From: Cristatella mucedo
Lineage: Eukaryota > Bryozoa > Phylactolaemata > Cristatellidae
DNA: 64,000 bases
Direction of reading: 5' to 3'
NCBI GenBank assembly: GCA_009760855.2
Contig: WPIO01000022.1
Location: forward strand, 3,906,501-3,970,500
A program made the position numbers and the translations under genes. The notes below the pieces were generated by a model. The model ran no database searches. It saw only the letters and a program-made list of their open reading frames with translations, and was not told the DNA's origin. Numbering within the stretch: position 1 is the first letter of the stretch; each line of letters begins with the position of its first letter. Shown piece by piece: positions 45,300 to 56,965 of the stretch.

Positions 45300-45535
45300 A
45301 CAAGGTCTTCAGTCCTTCGCCTTACTCAACCTCTATGAAAAGTGACGCGCATATGAAATTGGCAATAATTTTTATGCTGACGACGCTAAGCTGACTTTGT
45401 CATTCAAACCCTCAGAATCTTCTGCAGCGACTGATAAACTGCATGCTTGCCTTGTAGCTTATGTTCGATACTGGATGTAGGATAATTTCCTTAAACAGAA
45501 TGAAAAAAAACGAAACTGCTCCTCCTAAGACACCC
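45300..45535 (+). mobile_element. LINE reverse transcriptase fragment with YADD box
   Basis: Encodes NNFYADDAKLTLSFKP, then LHACLVAYVRYWM, a stop and DNFLKQNEKK: the catalytic YADD motif and following helix of a Jockey-type reverse transcriptase. Truncated on both sides. Confidence 0.7.
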
Positions 45536-46281
45536 TTAGCGTGTCGCAGGACTAAAAGGAAAGACGTAGGAGTGGTATTTGTAGTACCGCAAGGACGTAA
45601 GAGTGGTGTTTGTAGAGCCAGAAGATGCACGCAGATTCGCCGCTCGCCAGGCCGCATGTGTAAAAAATCGAGGTCTTGTGATTCGATCGCTTCATTAGGA
45701 TGGTGTAAAAAAGAATTTACCGCCTCAGCAACTTGAAAAACATAACTAACCCTTTAAGAATAAATGGCATCCGCTTCGGTCAGTCTTCATGCTGAAGGTG
45801 CGACGGCCGGTAAACCTCAATAACTATTTTCTAACCGTGGCGTAACGGGCTGTTAGCGATTCGCACAGTGTCGGGCCTTTAAGGGAGATGGGCTGGAGGG
45901 GTATTTTTGCAAACAAGGAACTTGAAACGGCGGCTACAATTTGGGCTTCGGCAGGCCAAACTGGCGCCGCCAGCCGGACCTATGCTAGCTCTGGCCTCTG
46001 ACACCCCTCTCTACGCCCTTGACTTTGACTTGCTAACAGCTGAGCTCCTTACTCAGTTGAGATACGGAACCAATGTCAGTCACCTCGTGCCCTCGGACTC
46101 TCTTAGTGCAATACATTTCCACAAATCTATTTTTGGATGTAAGCCATTGTCCACGACCGGATCTTTTGCTTTGTTTGAGGAATCTAAACTGAGGACTCTC
46201 TTCCACAATTATGGCAAACTTACCTATTCTCTCGTCTGCTGCACTGGCAGCACACAATGTCTCAACGTCACACTGTGCTAC

Positions 46282-46536
46282 TTATATTTTTCGCTTGCTT
46301 GCATGGTCATCCCGAATCGCAGCTATATGTCTTGACTTCTCTTTATATAACGCGAGGAAGTCTGCTGGCTGGCTCTCGTCGTATTCCCACCGAAAGTCTC
46401 TGCGAATTGAGAGTGACGTAGAAAAACTTCCAGCGTTACAATCGCCTAAATCAGCGCGGATTCGTGGAGTTGCAGAAATGGATGGATACGCCGCTGCTGA
46501 GGCACGCGAACCTTTAATCAAGCTCAGCAGTGCCAT
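46282..46536 (-). CDS. possible small gene with presequence-like N-terminus
   Basis: An 84-codon frame from ATG at 46536 to TAA. Residues 1-47 are rich in Ala, Ser and Arg with almost no acids, like a mitochondrial targeting presequence. The rest (WEYDESQPADFLALYKEKSR and on) is charged and helical. A TGACGTAA CRE-like site lies upstream at about 46651-46658 and a strong AATAG|GTAAGT donor lies downstream near 46244, so the 3' UTR may be spliced. I do not recognise the family; it could be chance. Confidence 0.3.
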   Translation of the reverse strand: MALLSLIKGSRASAAAYPSISATPRIRADLGDCNAGSFSTSLSIRRDFRWEYDESQPADFLALYKEKSRHIAAIRDDHASKRKI

Positions 46537-47572
46537 CTCTCTTTCGCTCGTAACGCGAGCTGGTTTGAAGCAAAAGACAGCAGGTGCACGGTGAAATGCC
46601 GTCGAGACAATTGCTGCCATCGCCAAACAGGTACAAGTGCACACGGAGGCGAGTGACGTAAGCAGAATTGTGTATATTTGTTTGACCGTGAAATGCTAAA
46701 CGTCACAATTAGCTCTGCAAGCAGTAAATATCATTGACAAAAAGAAAAATAGGGACTGATAAGTGCAGTGCATGGTTGATACGGCCAGCATCAAAGCCGC
46801 TTAAAGAAAGGTTTGCATTTTCTGTACGCGAACCTTGACGTAACGGTTATTTGAAGTTTTGTAAGTAGCTGCCACTGAAGCTGACATCTTGCACGTTAAG
46901 ACATTTTTCTGGGAGTTAATTGTCGCTTCCTCTAAGCTAACCAAGAGGAGCTTGCCAAAATGCCACGCTAACCGCTGCTGTCCCTCCAGACGCATTGATG
47001 GAAGGAATGCGTTTGCACAATATGCTGTGTAAAGATATTTATTTCACCTTTGCTCCTGGATAGCACAAGTAAGACAAAAGCGGCATCAAAATGCTTCAAC
47101 GCATTAATTCAGGGTTTCCTGGTTAATCCGAATTCAGAAAACTGTACAGCTCGCTGAGATTAAATCGAAGTACTAAGGCTCACTAGGACTGCACAAGGTC
47201 CTTCAAAGTCAATATACTGGACGCTTATCTTGCTTAATAAAATCAAGAAGAACAGAGGTGGAGCTCGAAGGTGGAGCGAGGTAAGCACTTTCATCAGCAT
47301 TTAATCAGGACTTAAAACTCCCCTTCCCGTGGGTAGACTGCAATCTTAATTAAAAGAAATCTTCCACTACAGTTCGATCATTGTTTTTTCATTTACGAAC
47401 AACTTGAGGTGTAATACATGGTGTTAGAAAGAGGCAAGCGCAACATTTTTCTCAATGTGAACTTGAAATTTGGCCATTGGAAAAAAGAACGTAAAAGCAT
47501 GCCGCCTTCTTTCGTAGATTGCAGCAGTAATTCCGCCGAGCCAACGCATTTTGAGGCACACGAATAAGCGTG

Positions 47573-49251
47573 ATGGAGCTGATACGGCTGATGGAGCAGA
47601 TGCAGCTGGAGCGAGATTTTGACAATCTTCCTGACCACGAGGCACTTGTGGTTCTAGAGACAATGAAAGTCGAAGAAATATATAGAATGGCGAGGTAAGA
47701 AAAGTATTAACGCCTGTTTAGCAGCCCACTGTAATGGGCGACGCATACAGCAACACGAAAGCTTCGTTGTATTGTTGCCAAGCTGTCTTTGCGCTTTTAT
47801 TTTGGCAAGGGATTTAAAGTCAGCCAAGTAAGGGTACTTTTTTCCGCAGAGTTTCGGAGAATTGCAGGCGCCTTGTGAGCGGTGGAGCCTTTCGAACTGA
47901 GGATATCGACATGTTTGACATGGAGCTCAGCTGGGATGAGATGATTGATGTGCTAACGATCTTTTGCCATGAAGGCGTGACGCGCATTTCACTGAAGGGC
48001 TGGGGCCAAGTTGCCGACGAAGGTGCGTAGGTTAGCGCACTCGCTCTCAGTGCTGATGCATGAAACCCGGTGCGTAAGCCTCAAAAGTGCATGATGCTAT
48101 CACGTGCTGACCCAACGACGAGTGCCATCTTCCATCTAGTCATCCACCGGCAAGCGACACATTTCGGCTGCTGTCGCAAATGATTATCGTTCATGGAACT
48201 GTCGCTTTGACGGAAATCCATAACAGTCCATAAGAGACCCGTAGTTCTTTAGGCAGTCACTTCTCGCTAGCTAAGCTGTTACGAATGTAGCTCGCGATAC
48301 TCGTTCTTTTACGAACAGATCGCTTCTGCCGTTTAACTAACGGCAATTTGTGGCGCGGCAGTCGTAGCTCAGGAGGTAAGGTGCCCGCTCTTCATGACCT
48401 AGGTCGTAGGTTCGAATCCGTCAGTTGGGCGATTCTTTATTGCCAACTGCAAGCGGTGGCGATAGACGATAGGGCACTTCTGCCGCTATCAAAATGAGGC
48501 TGTCAAATCAGACAAGGCACTTACCGGTGCAATCAAGGACGCTGGTAGTACGAGATGGCTGGTTACAATTCGCGGCTGGTCAAGTTTCCGTTCGATTAAT
48601 CTTTTAGGCATCTTTTAGTTTGGGAAGGTAAGAACTCATGAACACTAAGAAAAATGCACACTTTTCGTTCAAGAATTCAGCTTCAGAGCGCGTCACTAGT
48701 CACTAGAGAGGGAAAGTTGTTGAAGCTTATCGATCAATGTCCGCATTTCTAATTAATAGGAGCCAATATTAAAATTTACTTATATCATCCTTTGCAAGCC
48801 AAGCTGCGTTGCGTCTTTCTTTTAGCACGCGATTTGCGCATGCTATTCCTAGTGAGGATTATGGGCTTCAAAATGTGCTGATGCTCGTAGCTGTTATAAG
48901 TAGGAGTAATACCTGGTGGTTTTGCTTATTATTTCAGATGACCGACCGAAGATCGAAAGAATTCTGACTGTCCTCGAAGACAAATGTCACAACCTAAAGG
49001 AGATAGCCATTTTCAATGTTAAAATGAGCAACCTGCATGAAAGCTTTACGAATCGGTTGTGCAGGCTGCTAGCTCGGTCCAGATTCCGCAGGGTACTCGC
49101 AGCAGCCAGTGACGTTTCGGACGAAGACTTTGGCCTTGAATCGCACGACTCGGATTACGAGCGAAAACGCTTTTTTGGGTCTCCTAATATGCCAGAAATT
49201 GGCTTAAGAGGAAAGTCGCCCCCAATGAAACGACCGCACCTAGAGGATTAA
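47573..49251 (+). CDS. F-box-like protein, three exons
   Basis: Exons 47573-47694, 47850-48022 and 48938-49251 join in phase (2, then 1) to give 202 residues. Residues about 15-52 (FDNLPDHEALVVLETM, then IYRMARVSENCRRLV) follow the spacing of an F-box, the Skp1-binding segment of SCF ubiquitin ligases. The middle part has a leucine-repeat feel (CHNLKEIAIFNVKMSNLH), as in proteins that pair an F-box with leucine-rich repeats. The C-terminus is acidic, then basic (SDYERKRFFGSP, ending KRPHLED). ATG context GCGTGATGG is good. Intron 2 carries a SINE-B. The last exon and its 3' UTR are duplicated immediately downstream. The F-box call is by pattern only. Confidence 0.75.
48356..48510 (+). mobile_element. 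SINE-B, tRNA-like
   Basis: Head TAGCTCAGGAGGTAAGGTGC (box A) and GGTTCGAATCC (perfect box B), followed by GGGCGATTCTTTATTGCC and the family body. It lies in intron 2 of the F-box-like gene. It is probably a SINE rather than a tRNA gene because the body recurs in the other copies. Confidence 0.75.
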
Positions 49252-49555
49252 AGAATTTCGTGAAGACTCTCTTGCTGGTGGTCGGTCTCGTGGCTCAGCG
49301 GACTTATTCTGTGCTAAACTGGCCATTACTGACTTGGATATTAGGTTAAGAGATGTATTAAATATTTGTTTTGAAATGGGCCTACAAATTGATCTATTTT
49401 TAATTATAGAATATGCGGTCTGTTGCCTGCAGTTTCATCACATCAGTATAAGTGCCTGTGACTGGAGACGAGAACGAATGCACAACCGGCAAAAGAGGAA
49501 AGTCTATTTTCTTTGTGAAGTAAAACTCTCTATATACCACGGTTCGATGCCTCGG

Positions 49556-50200
49556 TGATTTTGCTTATTATTTCTGAGGATCGACCAAAGATCGAAGAAA
49601 TTCTGACTGTCCTCGAAGACAGATGTCATAACCTTAAGGAGATAGCCATTTTCAATGTTAAATGAGCGACCTGCATGAAAGCTTTACGAATCGGTTGTGC
49701 AGGCTGCTAGCTCGGTCCAGATTCCGCAGGGTACACGAAGCAGCCGGTGAGGTTTCGGACGAAGACTTTGGCCTTGAATCGCACGACTCGGATTACGAGC
49801 GAAAACGCTTTTTTGGGTCTCCTACTATGCCAGAAATTGGCTTAGTGGGAAAGTCACCACAAATGAAGCGACCGCACCTAGAGGATTAAAGAGTTTCGTG
49901 AAGACTCTCTTGCTGGTGGCCGGCCTGGTGGCTCGGCCGGACTTATTCTGTGGTAAACTGGCCATTACTAACTTGGATTTGAAGTTAAAAGACGTACTAA
50001 ATTTTTATTTTGAAACGGGCCTATAAATTGATCAATTTTTAATTATAGAATATGCGGTCTGTTGCCTGCAGTTTCATCAAATCAGTATAAAAGTGCCTGC
50101 GACAACAGATGAGGCAGAATGTGAAACCAGCAAAATACGAAACTCCATTTTCTTCGTGAAATAAAACTCTTTATACACCACGGTTCGATGACTCAATGAA
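49556..50200 (+). pseudogene. tandem duplicate of the F-box-like gene's last exon, decayed
   Basis: Repeats 48915-49555 with high identity through exon and 3' UTR. The acceptor TTTCAG has become TTTCTGAG. Loss of one A after AATGTTAA shifts the frame and creates TGA about 28 codons into the exon, while the later part stays highly similar. It holds AATAAA at 50160-50165 where the first copy has AGTAAA (49519-49524), so it may supply the gene's polyadenylation signal. Confidence 0.85.
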
Positions 50201-50524
50201 GAGTCTCAGCTAAGTGTAATATATGTAACTGCACATCACATAAATTCAGCAAGTTCTAACAACTTCTTTGGCATTCAGATAAACTGTCAACTACAGCAAA
50301 ATACCACGATATTTCTTTGCCAATCGATATGTGCCGCAGGCCTTGCATAATGCAGTGCAAATAAGCACTCAAGGTAAGCGAGAGCTGCCGTGCTCCCGAT
50401 ATCTCTCGTTTGTAAAGTCGATAGCCCGGATTTTTGATCCTCTTTTGTTCGAAGCTCGCGTGCTTTGCCCTGACTGAGGAGGGGGAGAGTAGATAGAACT
50501 GGCTGAAGTCAACATTGAACACCG

Positions 50525-50610
50525 CTTCCTTTGCAGCTAGTGTAAACTTCCTAGAAAGAGATTGAGTTCTCTGAGGGTGCTATAGCTAATCTAATATTAT
50601 TATAATTATT
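50525..50610 (+). mobile_element. LINE-A terminal stem-loop fragment
   Basis: Family 3' end (CTAGAAAGAGATTGAGTTCT) with an ATTATT tail. Confidence 0.65.
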
Positions 50611-50659
50611 ACTCAAGCATTTGCCACTTTTTCGTATTGCCTTTGCATGAACAGGCACA

Positions 50660-50990
50660 GTGAGCATTTTAATGGCCCCCTCAGCAAGTCCTAGACTGCA
50701 AAAATCACTACCACGATTCTTAAGAAACGACATCTACTCTACTGCTGCCGACTGTGGCACATGTTACACACTCGTCTCCAGCTGCTACTTCCATACTACT
50801 CACTTCCTCGACTGCTCACCTGACTTGGCTAGCTTTATTCTTGCACGAGATGAAGTCTGTTGGCCACCGTATGTGTACCGAAAGCCACATACGATTTAAG
50901 TGCATTATAGAAAACTCTCCTGCACCCACTTAGTCTTTGTGACTTAGTAGAGTAACAGGCAGAGATACATTTCATCACGTCCTTGTACGA
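50660..50990 (+). mobile_element. LINE-B 3' fragment, forward
   Basis: The frame reads SPRLQKSLPRFLRNDIYST, then VSSCYFHTTHFLDCSPDL, the forward-strand counterpart of the ORF2 tail at 23478-23969. Confidence 0.7.
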
Positions 50991-51129
50991 GGCCACTAGT
51001 TTTCAGCTTAATTATAGGCAAAGGAAGAGGGAGGCTACAAGGCTGCAGCGTTCCTAAGCTGACTGACATTTGAGGCCGATAGAGGTGGTGCAGAGAAGCC
51101 CCCATTTGCAATATAACGTATCTGTCGTC

Positions 51130-52100
51130 GTATCCACAAAGACCAAGTGGGCGTCATGCAGGAGAATATTCTATAGCATATCTATTCAAGGCCGCTGATG
51201 ATTTTGGCAGGCATGCGGTGGCCAACAGACTTACAGGAGAGCAAATTCAGATGTGGATGGTATCTTGTGGATGGTATCTGTAATGCATTGATTGACACTG
51301 CGACCCACCCTCGAGAATGCAAGCAGCTAGCCTTCTTGGTTCACCGATGCACAAATACGTTCAGAAATTTCCCACAACATAGAGCAGCCAACGATTGAAA
51401 CTGGAGCGCGGGATTCCGACGAGTTGCTTATAGGGATCATGCCCTTTTAGTAGTGATGCAGTAGAGGCCGAATCATATATGCCGAGCTAAAGTTCGGTAC
51501 ACGTAGTACCTAAGGTGCAGTGTAGACAGTCCAATATATCAGACTCAACACCAAGGTCAAAACTATAAGTGCAAGGGGGTAACACATTACGTGCTACTTA
51601 ACTTAATACCTCCCGATGGAGATACAAGAAACGAGTCGCAGAAGAAAGAGCCAATGCGTCAAGGAAGAAAGAGCGACAGATAAGGGAAGTATGGCGTTTT
51701 GCATGGCAATTGCATGGCATTGCGTACAGGCAAGGATCTGTTGCCCGACCTTGGAGCCAGGTGAAAGCTTCAGCTGGCAACACGTTCTTAATTTCGCGCC
51801 TCATCCCGCGAAATGCCTAACAGTGCTCGTACACTGTCATCAGGAGGGCGAGGAACGCCTCGATAAGGCCAATTTAGAGGTCACGACTGAAGAAAAGCTG
51901 GCCGAGCATCTGTACGAGCCTTTCTTCACCGAGTTCCAGGCCGAGAAAGAGGCCGTAGTCTGCTCTCTATTGCTTCGCTGTATTTTAAGACTGACAATAC
52001 TATCCTTTCGGAGAGCTTTTTTGAGCCCACTTGGCTCACTTGATTACACACCTGTTTAAAGAAGGAGTACTCGAAATGATATATATGTTTGGAGTCGCCG
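51130..52100 (+). repeat. dispersed repeat block C, copy 2
   Basis: Matches 19795-20750 along nearly its full length. Here the stretch EERLDKANLEVTTEEKLAEH and LYEPFFTEFQAEKEA stays in one open frame of 147 codons (51616-52059), unlike copy 1. The codon-like part resembles a helical protein segment, perhaps a captured exon. I cannot name its source. Confidence 0.6.
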
Positions 52101-52328
52101 GCGAACCACAAAAGTGATGCTGATGCCACGACTGCACATCAAATTGGGCCTCATGCAGCAATTTTTCACAATTAATACATTTTTCCAATTAATACTTTTG
52201 CAGCTTTTTAATACTTAGGAAACTTAATCTTAAAGCTGACTCATGCAAAGGTCAGAGTAAAGTGTTTTGGTGGGAGCGAAAATAAATAACCCGTCGTTTT
52301 GAGTGTAATGCATTTCTCGATAACCCTA

Positions 52329-52397
52329 CAAGTAAGACAAAAGCGTCATCGAAATGCTTCAACGCATTAATTCAGGGTTTCCTGGTTAATCCAAATT
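52329..52397. repeat. short repeat shared with 47066-47134
   Basis: Both hold GCTTCAACGCATTAATTCAG and the following GGGTTTCCTGGTTAATCC, with a few differences. Family unknown. Confidence 0.6.
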
Positions 52398-52554
52398 TAC
52401 ATGTGTTAGAACCAACCCCAAAAATTATGCCATTCCCCATCAACATATGCGAAATACTTACATAGAGATCTATTTTTCTTGTAGCGCTATTCTGGTATCT
52501 TGTCACTATTATTACTAGTAGCTGTCTTTTCCCTCCTCATTTCACTTAACCTCA

Positions 52555-52950
52555 AAACCTAAAATCTTTTGGAGACCTAGCGTTTAGTTCGTATGCTCCT
52601 AAAGCCTGGAACTTACTTCTGCCTTCCGTCACTAAATATCCTGACTTGACCACTTTGAAAAAAACTAAAAAATGCACCTATTAATGACAGCATTTACTGA
52701 GTCCCTACGATTTTTCCTTTATGTTCTTATGCTGCTGACACTGTTGCATGCTGCCACTAACCACACTTGCATGCTGACCCTGTGTGCATGTCACCCCTAC
52801 CCAAGTTATTCACGTTGTTTATCAAGCATGATATTACTCACCATTCGATCGTGTTTCCTTTGCAGCAAATGTAAAGCGCCTAGAAAGAGATTGAATTCTC
52901 TGACGGCACTTTATCAAGTGTATTATTGTTATTATTATATTTATTATTAG
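52555..52950 (+). mobile_element. LINE-A 3' end with ORF2 tail
   Basis: ORF2 C-terminal remnant (FGDLAFSSYAPKAWN-like), full 3' UTR, terminal stem-loop at 52869-52915 and (ATT)n tail. A second nearly complete reference for the family end. Confidence 0.8.
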
Positions 52951-53049
52951 ATCGCCTATCGGGTCCCCATCCTTAAATATAATTCATTTATTAATGTTCA
53001 CAGCCTGTCATAAGCAACCCGTTCTTATATTGTATGTATGTATACTCGT

Positions 53050-53290
53050 TTTTAACTCCACAAAGCCATAAAGACTATGGGTGTTACGCAGGAGAGTTGT
53101 GTACAGCCCACTCACAGCCTAAGCGGCTTTCGGTAGGCATTCGGTAGCCAACAGACTTTGTCTCACACAACAGAGAGAAAGTGGGAGCATAGCAGAGTGA
53201 GGAGAGCAGTTGAGATGGTGAGTAGCGTGGAAGTAGCAGCTCAGGACCGCTGAGAAGGATGAGCCACGGTCGGGAGCAGGAGAGTCGTTG
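53050..53290 (-). mobile_element. LINE-B fragment, duplicated-block copy 2
   Basis: Counterpart of 7165-7420 and in the same position relative to SINE-A and the exon copy. It differs from copy 1 much more than the adjacent exon tract does. Confidence 0.7.
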
Positions 53291-53332
53291 GCAATGCAGC
53301 TGCAAACAATTTAGCCCTCCTTTTTATATAAT

Positions 53333-53464
53333 TCATTTTCATAGCACCTGAATAGAGAACACTCTCTATTCAGGCGCTTCACATATGCCACGGGGCTCGA
53401 GCCCACGACCTCGGCCAGACCTGGTCGGGGCGAGCACCTTAACCACTGAGCGAAACCAGCTCCT
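53333..53464 (-). mobile_element. SINE-A, uninterrupted
   Basis: Minus-strand head GGTTTCGCTCAGTGGTTAAG and GGGCTCGAGCCC in the B-box region, with the tail pointing left. It lacks the SINE-B present in the copy at 7505-7812. Confidence 0.8.
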
Positions 53465-53644
53465 TTTGGTCACCATTCGCAGCCACTTCACGCTTGCATG
53501 ACTACCTAGATTTCACTGCCGTGCCACCAATTGCTGCCCAAGCACTCCAACGCCGCTTCGCGCTAATTATGGCGAGCTGCTGCAGCACGGCGTCCCAGAC
53601 ACGGTGCGGTCCAGCGCGGAAGCGGTCGCAACCAGTCAACTTAC

Positions 53645-53947
53645 GCCGCTTATCTTTAGCCATTGACCCTTCGAGTCCACGTACTCCTGGCCTGATGCAA
53701 AAACGCGGCTCTTCAGGTTCAGCTGCACTGAAGCGCCGGCAGCGGAAGTTGCGCGACCGAGCGCTGCTGGCGGCTCGGCAGCCAAGTACAGCGCACAAGT
53801 GTGAGGCTTCACGCACTTGTACTCGGTGCGCTTGGGCACGTAGCACAGCGCCCTTGGGAATTCAGCGAGCCCCTTGTAAGACGCTAGGCATGCCTGAAAT
53901 GCTCTGATTCGAGCCAACGTTGTGCGCCCTTTGGACGAATCGCCCAT
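53645..53947 (-). pseudogene. orphan copy of exon 1 of the unassigned gene
   Basis: Matches 7989-8291 with a single visible difference in the 303 coding bases (GCT to GCA in RIRAFQ, synonymous). ATG and GTAAGT donor are intact, but no copy of exon 2 lies downstream on this strand. A transcribed fragment is possible; a functional gene is unlikely. Confidence 0.8.
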
Positions 53948-54129
53948 GGCAGAAGTACCCGGAAAAGCAGCAGGAAGCCCAATGAGAGTGACGAAAATGG
54001 GCTCGCGGGGATTGTCCCGACCTTGCCCTTGAAGCCTCTTGACCCTCTCCGTCCCTATCTGGTTGGGCGTGTCTATGACCTGCTGAGGTCGTACGCTTAC
54101 CTAAGGAGCCATAGGGCCCGAGGTGGTAT

Positions 54130-54200
54130 AATAATAATAATGCACTTGATAAAGCGCCCTCAGAGATCTCAATCTCTTTCTAGGCGCTTTACATTTGTAA
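54130..54200 (-). mobile_element. LINE-A terminal stem-loop, reverse
   Basis: Plus strand reads ATAATAATAATGCACTTGAT, then AAGCGCCCTCAGAGATCTC and CTAGGCGCTTTACATTTG, the reverse complement of the family end. It marks the right edge of the duplicated block. Confidence 0.75.
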
Positions 54201-54939
54201 CCGGGTTCCATGGGTCAAAGGCTATTTCCCGCCAAATCCCGCCATACTCCGGCCACGCTGCCGCTCGCCATGCCGCCGAGCTAGGGTAAGACGAGCGGCC
54301 GTCAGGTTAAACATCTTTATAACGCATGCGCCAACAACAATGGGGGAACTAAACAAGTCTACAGGGATGGTCCTATACACAGTACGCTGCGGGGGCGCAA
54401 GACGACGCAGCAAGCGCGAACAAACGTGTTAGTTGGGGTCAGTCGGCTTCTGCAGTCCTGTCGTTGTATCGACTCCGAATCCAACAGTACGAGCGTACGC
54501 CGTCCAAAACTCAGCTGGCTGAGTAACTGCTGGCTAGTCCGAGTCGACAACTACCACAGTCGTAAGCTTCCACCGAAAGACGCCAACACACGGGGGGGGG
54601 GGGTCACGAACATGCTACTCGGGGAACGTGGTATAAACAAGTCAACAACGAGCAAGCTATCCAGGTCCGCTCGGGCCTTGGGTACTAGTTCCCTTGCGTG
54701 CGTGGCAGCATCGCCGGAGCACGCCTGCACGAATCCAGGTGCATAACTCGGCGAGACCGGGAGCCTCCAACACCACGACTTACTCGGCCAACTTCCCGTA
54801 CCCAAGAGCCCCGGTGACCTCACGTCACCACACATCCGGCAATGCATAGGTCCGACCCCGGCCTAGCAGGTGACCCTAACCATCTTTATAGCCGTCCGGT
54901 CCCTGTCAACCGAACCCAGTCTGGGTACACATTTGCTGC

Positions 54940-55335
54940 AAAGTGAAATGCAATTGAATGGTAAGTCAAATCATGCTTGAAAAACAAGCAAAATGAATAA
55001 TATGGTTAGGGGTGACATGCACAGGGTCAGCATGCAAATGTGGTTAGTGGCAGCATGCACAGTGTCAGCATGCATAAGCACATCAAGGACGAATCACAGA
55101 GACCCACTAAATGCTGTCCTAAATAGGTGTGTTTTTAAGTTCCTTTTAAATGTGGTCAGGTCAGGGGATGTTCTGACGCAGGTCGGGAGGGACTTCCAGG
55201 CTTTGGGAGCATACGAACTAAATGCACGGTCTCCAAAGGATTTGAGGTTTGTACGAGGTATTTGTAGACTGTTGGATTCCGACAAGCTAGTGGTACGCTG
55301 CTTGGCCTGGAGGGGGAGTAGAAAGACTAAGACAA
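54940..55335 (-). mobile_element. LINE-A 3' part with ORF2 tail, reverse
   Basis: The minus-strand frame (55417-55094) contains NLKSFGDRAFSSYAPKAWKS and LPTCVRTSPDLTTFKRNL, an intact ORF2 C-terminus. The reverse 3' UTR (GGGTCAGCATGCAAATGTGG) lies to its left. Confidence 0.8.
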
Positions 55336-55565
55336 AGACTAAGTGGGCGTCATGCAGGAGAATATTCTGTAGCATATTCAACTCCTGCGAGGCTTTTGGT
55401 AGGCATGCGGTAGCCAACAGACTTAGAGGAGAGCAAAGTCACAGGTGGTGCTAGCTAATCCTGTGGAAGGTATCTGTAATGCATCGATTGACACCGAGAC
55501 CCCTCGAGAATGCAAGCAGCTAGCCTTCTTGGTTCACTGATGCATAAATATGGTCAGAAATTTCC
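55335..55565 (+). repeat. dispersed repeat block C, copy 3 (partial)
   Basis: Matches the first part of the blocks at 19795 and 51130 up to about ATGGTCAGAAATTTCCC, then diverges into an open frame (about 55566-55800; FYAWHINRCEKLKSFDLPLG) of unknown origin. Confidence 0.6.
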
Positions 55566-56084
55566 CTCAACATCTGAAACGAATCCCACTGGAGAATGCA
55601 ACCTCCAGAAAATTGCCGATGACCCTAAGAAGGTTGGGCTCCGCTTTTATGCTTGGCACATAAACAGATGTGAGAAACTTAAAAGCTTTGACCTTCCTCT
55701 GGGGAAATACGAGTATGAAAGAATAGGTAGCAGCCTTATTAGGTGCAGAACGCAGTATTCGTTGAACTTACACACCATTGAACTCGCACATCTTACATAA
55801 TTTATTATAATGGTCATACCTTCTTGTCTTTAATTTGCTTGATTCCTTTCCTACTAGTCTAGGTGAACGTGTGAAGTATACTGGTTATGTGTCTGAATCT
55901 CGGGTATCAATACTTGATTATTGTAGATAACAAATTTAAATTTATTTTTGACTCCGAGTACAAAGTGTGTTTTTCATCCCATATGCACTCAGTAAATAGA
56001 AATTAAATTTTTCCATAAAAATTTGCTGGTGTGGTCAAGAAAATAATATTTTAAAATTCACCCGTTTTTCGGTTATGAATCGTG

Positions 56085-56245
56085 TTGGTTCACTGGGTTA
56101 GCCGGCTGTTTTTCTAAACCTCAGGACCGAAGTTGTGGGTTCGAATCCTGTGGCGGGCGATCCTTTATTGTCGCTGCAAGATGTGGCGATAGCCGTAAAG
56201 GCTTTGTTCTTTCTCTATACAAAAGAGGCTGTTTAAAAAGCTAGT
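56085..56245 (+). mobile_element. SINE-B
   Basis: GGGTTCGAATCCTGTGGCGG B-box region, then GGCGATCCTTTATTGTCGC and the body ending AAAAGAGGCTGTTTAAAAAG. Box A is degraded. Confidence 0.7.
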
Positions 56246-56774
56246 ATTTTTCCAATTACTAGGAATTCGGAAAAAGTCATTTTTTGAAAAACTGCGGTTT
56301 ATTGCTTGCAATTTTCAAAGAACAACATCCAACTGCCGTTTTTACGGTTCTATTTTCCATTTTCACTAATTTTACAGCAATCAGCTTCTTTTGCTTGTGA
56401 TTACGACCGTTTTATTATATATGTTTCGTATTAAAATCTAAATCAGTACATTTTTACTTCTTATAAAACTATTTCAAGAATACAAATGCGTTAAGTGACT
56501 TGTTTGAGACGTGATCTTAAAATTCTACAAATTCGTACGGACCAAAAAACTCTTTCAGCATCCGTTGATGTCGGTTTGATGGATGTAATTGCATTGCACA
56601 ATTTCTGGAGATTTACAGTTCGCTGGCCAGAGTTTCTGAAGAGTGCGAATTTGAACTTGAGCCATTTGAAACTATCTTGCCCTCAGGCTGCAATTGATGA
56701 TCTATCTTTTTGAAGCAACAGATTCACTTCATCTTAAAAAGACAATTTCACACTTCAGCATCATTGGACGACTG

Positions 56775-56965
56775 TTCAATGGTAATCCTGTGCATGACAC
56801 CCCTAACCATGGTATTCATTTTGTTTGTTTATCAAGCATGATTTTACTCACCATTCAATTGCATTTCCTTTTGCAGCAAATGTAAAGCGCCTAGAGGAAG
56901 ATTGAGTTCTCTGAGGGCGCTTTATCAAGTTCATTATTATTATTATTATTATTATTATTAAATTC
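56775..56965 (+). mobile_element. LINE-A 3' UTR fragment
   Basis: CCTGTGCATGACACCCCTAA, then ATCAAGCATGATTTTACTCA, the terminal stem-loop and a long (ATT)n tail. Confidence 0.75.

Noticed and set aside
48356-48430. tRNA gene candidate with perfect B box
   Set aside because: The body downstream of the tRNA-like part matches other SINE-B copies, so it is a SINE head; a cloverleaf could not be completed with confidence.
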